From Ferroplasmaceae archaeon UBA567 (GTDB lineage: Archaea; Thermoplasmatota; Thermoplasmata; Thermoplasmatales; Thermoplasmataceae), in assembly GCA_002505185.1 (NCBI GenBank), contig DAUP01000097.1, positions 5,554 through 12,346 of the forward strand: 6,793 nt of DNA. Direction: 5' to 3'. The notes beneath the pieces were generated by a model. It was not told the DNA's origin. It searched no databases and saw nothing but the letters and a program-made list of their open reading frames with translations. The first letter of the stretch is position 1. Each line of letters opens with the position of its first letter. Position numbers and translations under genes: made by a program. Positions 5,857 through 6,793 of the stretch are shown here, in pieces.

Positions 5857-6082
5857 ATTTATAATTTATAACCTAACTTCGCAAATTTTAGAGAGTGGAA
5901 TTTCATAATGACATTATTTTACCACACTTTCCGGCATCTTTCGACACAAAGATTTATTGGTTTCTAATCCTTATAGAAATTAATGGAAAACTAGGTAAAG
6001 AAGAGTGGTAAACCTATGGCAATTATATCCCGTCAGATAAATAATTATTTTTTATGGATTTTTTATTGAAAACATTGGGTAC
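5857..6082. other. Intergenic region with a spaced TTTACCAC / GTGGTAAA inverted repeat
   Basis: No gene is seen. TTTACCAC (5918-5925) recurs inverted as GTGGTAAA (6005-6012), extending imperfectly to TTTACCACWCTT. The arms resemble the first nine bases of the IS terminal core TTTTACCACCAT. The roughly 95-bp unit could be a short non-autonomous element or remnant, or chance. T-runs near 6050-6066 could act as transcript ends. Confidence 0.35.
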
Positions 6083-6097
6083 CGAAAGGTTTATATT
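6083..6097 (+). promoter_or_regulatory. BRE and TATA box of the second transposon operon
   Basis: CGAAA (6083-6087) followed by TTTATATT (6090-6097) is a good archaeal BRE-TATA pair. Its centre is about 25 nt before the ATG at 6118, so transcription should begin at the start codon and the mRNA is leaderless. This supports the ATG at 6118 as the true start. Confidence 0.75.
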
Positions 6098-6102
6098 GTG
6101 TG

Positions 6103-6114
6103 TGGTAATTACCA
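6103..6114. promoter_or_regulatory. Perfect palindrome TGGTAATTACCA between TATA box and start codon
   Basis: A 12-bp perfect palindrome placed exactly between the TATA box and the initiation site, where a bound repressor would block the transcription complex. It differs at one base from the motif at the start of the IS transposase (4063-4074). It may be an operator or part of a transposon end; which one is unresolved. Confidence 0.5.
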
Positions 6115-6117
6115 TAC

Positions 6118-6429
6118 ATGACTGTGATACCGCATAAGGTTAAGAGGCATGGAAAGGAATATTACGAACTCATTGACGTGAAAAGGGTGAAAGGAAAGAC
6201 TGTCCAGAAGTATGTCGGATACCTGGGGAAGAACCCGAACTCAAAGAAGGAGATTGAGCCGGGTGATCTGCTACTATACATTACCAGACTCCTGGACAAG
6301 AATATAAGCCAGGAGGATATTGGTTCAATACTTAAGAAAATCGGCATCGGTTATGATGCATGGCCAGTAACAAAGATCATCATAGAGAACGATTTAAAGA
6401 TGAATAAGGTATTCCTGAAGCTGAAATGA
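6118..6429 (+). CDS. Small protein encoded upstream of a transposase-like gene
   Basis: A 103-residue basic protein. Its first half (KVKRHGKEYYELIDVKRVKGKTVQKYVGYLGKNP, residues about 7-40) is the strand-rich K-x-Y-x-L...GK...Q+..YLGK element that begins many archaeal transposase-associated proteins and IS1634-like transposases. It is followed by IEPGDLLLYITRLLDKNISQEDIGSILKKIGI, a likely helical DNA-binding-like segment, and a short strand tail (KMNKVFLKLK). No catalytic triad is present. The stop codon overlaps the ATG of the next gene as ATGA, so the two are translationally coupled and probably form one transposon operon. Function is unknown; a DNA-end-binding or regulatory role in transposition is a guess. 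The start is supported by the TATA distance. Confidence 0.72.
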   Translation: MTVIPHKVKRHGKEYYELIDVKRVKGKTVQKYVGYLGKNPNSKKEIEPGDLLLYITRLLDKNISQEDIGSILKKIGIGYDAWPVTKIIIENDLKMNKVFLKLK

Positions 6430-6793
6430 TTCCAGCAATAGTGTTCAGATATCCATCACATGTATGTCCGGAATGCAGGGCACATCTCATTGCATACAAG
6501 ACAGAGAGGAGGATCGTCAGGTCATATTCCATGGGGGAGTTTACTGCAATCCACAGGATCATGAAATGCAGCAACCATGGAACATTGTTTAGATCCAGCA
6601 TGCTGGAATCACTTGTAAGTCCCCATTGCACCTATGCCAATGATATTATGGTGGAGGCTGCCATGGGCAGGTTCATAAAGGGCTATTCATGTTCTGAGAT
6701 ATCGGCAGGATTAAACAATAGCATATCTGAATCCCATGTGAGGCTGTTAAGCAATAGGGGAATGGATATATTAATGGAGATACATGAGGAAAA
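6426..6793 (+). CDS. Transposase-like protein with N-terminal zinc ribbon, partial (runs off the window)
   Basis: An open frame of 122 codons from the ATG at 6426 to the window end without a stop. It begins with a zinc-ribbon-like set of ligands C14-P-E-C17 ... C48-S-N-H51, followed by LFRSSMLESLVSPHCTYANDIMVEAAMGRFI and then SCSEISAGLNNSISESHVRLLSNRGMDILMEIHEE (about 88-122). This order (zinc ribbon, LVxPxxxYxxDIxV segment, EI...L...IS.S.V..L helix-turn-helix-like block) is what I recall from unclassified (ISNCY-like) archaeal DDE transposases. The catalytic domain would lie beyond the window and cannot be confirmed. The frame is closed upstream by a TAA at 6405-6407, so ATG 6426 is the first usable start. 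It overlaps the preceding stop by 4 nt (ATGA), indicating coupled translation. Confidence 0.7.
   Translation, partial: MIPAIVFRYPSHVCPECRAHLIAYKTERRIVRSYSMGEFTAIHRIMKCSNHGTLFRSSMLESLVSPHCTYANDIMVEAAMGRFIKGYSCSEISAGLNNSISESHVRLLSNRGMDILMEIHEE

Noticed and set aside
6380..6631. Reverse-strand 83-codon frame opposite the zinc-ribbon gene.
   Set aside because: The forward frame carries a zinc-ribbon CxxC...CxxH pattern and a coupled start, so the reverse frame is a shadow.
1..6793. CRISPR array, defence system or toxin-antitoxin pair.
   Set aside because: No regularly spaced repeats, Cas-like or nuclease motifs, or small toxin/antitoxin gene pairs could be seen.

Overview
The window looks like chromosomal DNA of an acidophilic archaeon, most likely a member of the Thermoplasmatales (Ferroplasma, Cuniculiplasma or Acidiplasma type). 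The evidence is AT-rich DNA, archaeal TATA boxes about 25 nt ahead of start codons (leaderless transcripts), a tRNA gene without encoded CCA, an Acidianus-type sulfide:quinone oxidoreductase, and a sequon-rich extracellular solute-binding protein. The genus cannot be settled from the sequence alone.

Left part (1-2277), intact chromosomal genes. A two-gene operon encodes sulfide:quinone oxidoreductase (sqr, 55-1290) and a DUF1641 protein (1297-1944). It is followed by tRNA-Gln(UUG) (2008-2080). Only 2 nt after the tRNA discriminator base, a 64-residue ubiquitin-like sulfur-carrier protein ending in Gly-Gly begins (2083-2277). Urm1/SAMP-type carriers supply sulfur for 2-thiolation of U34 in tRNA-Gln(UUG), tRNA-Lys(UUU) and tRNA-Glu(UUC). 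The pair may therefore be a substrate tRNA co-transcribed with its modification cofactor, with the mRNA 5' end created by tRNA 3' processing. This is the most interesting point of the window.

Middle part (2278-5856), a mobile-element-disrupted locus. After about 240 bp without a convincing gene comes an IS4/IS1634-type insertion sequence (about 2516-4164, transposase on the minus strand) with 30-bp imperfect terminal inverted repeats. Its transposase keeps the DDE residues and the Y-R-E-K signature. However, it is split into an 80-codon N-terminal frame and a 430-codon main frame, which a -1 shift at an AAAA run would join. The IS abuts a family-5 (oligopeptide/dipeptide-type) ABC solute-binding protein that lacks its signal peptide and N-terminal lobe. 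The missing part is not found on the other side of the IS, so this is a gene remnant.

Right part (5857-6793), a second, different transposon-like operon. A leaderless promoter with a perfect TGGTAATTACCA palindrome between TATA box and start codon drives a 103-aa protein. Its stop overlaps (ATGA) the start of a zinc-ribbon transposase-like gene that runs off the window. A closely similar palindrome covers the first codons of the IS transposase in the middle part, which hints at a shared operator or terminal motif.
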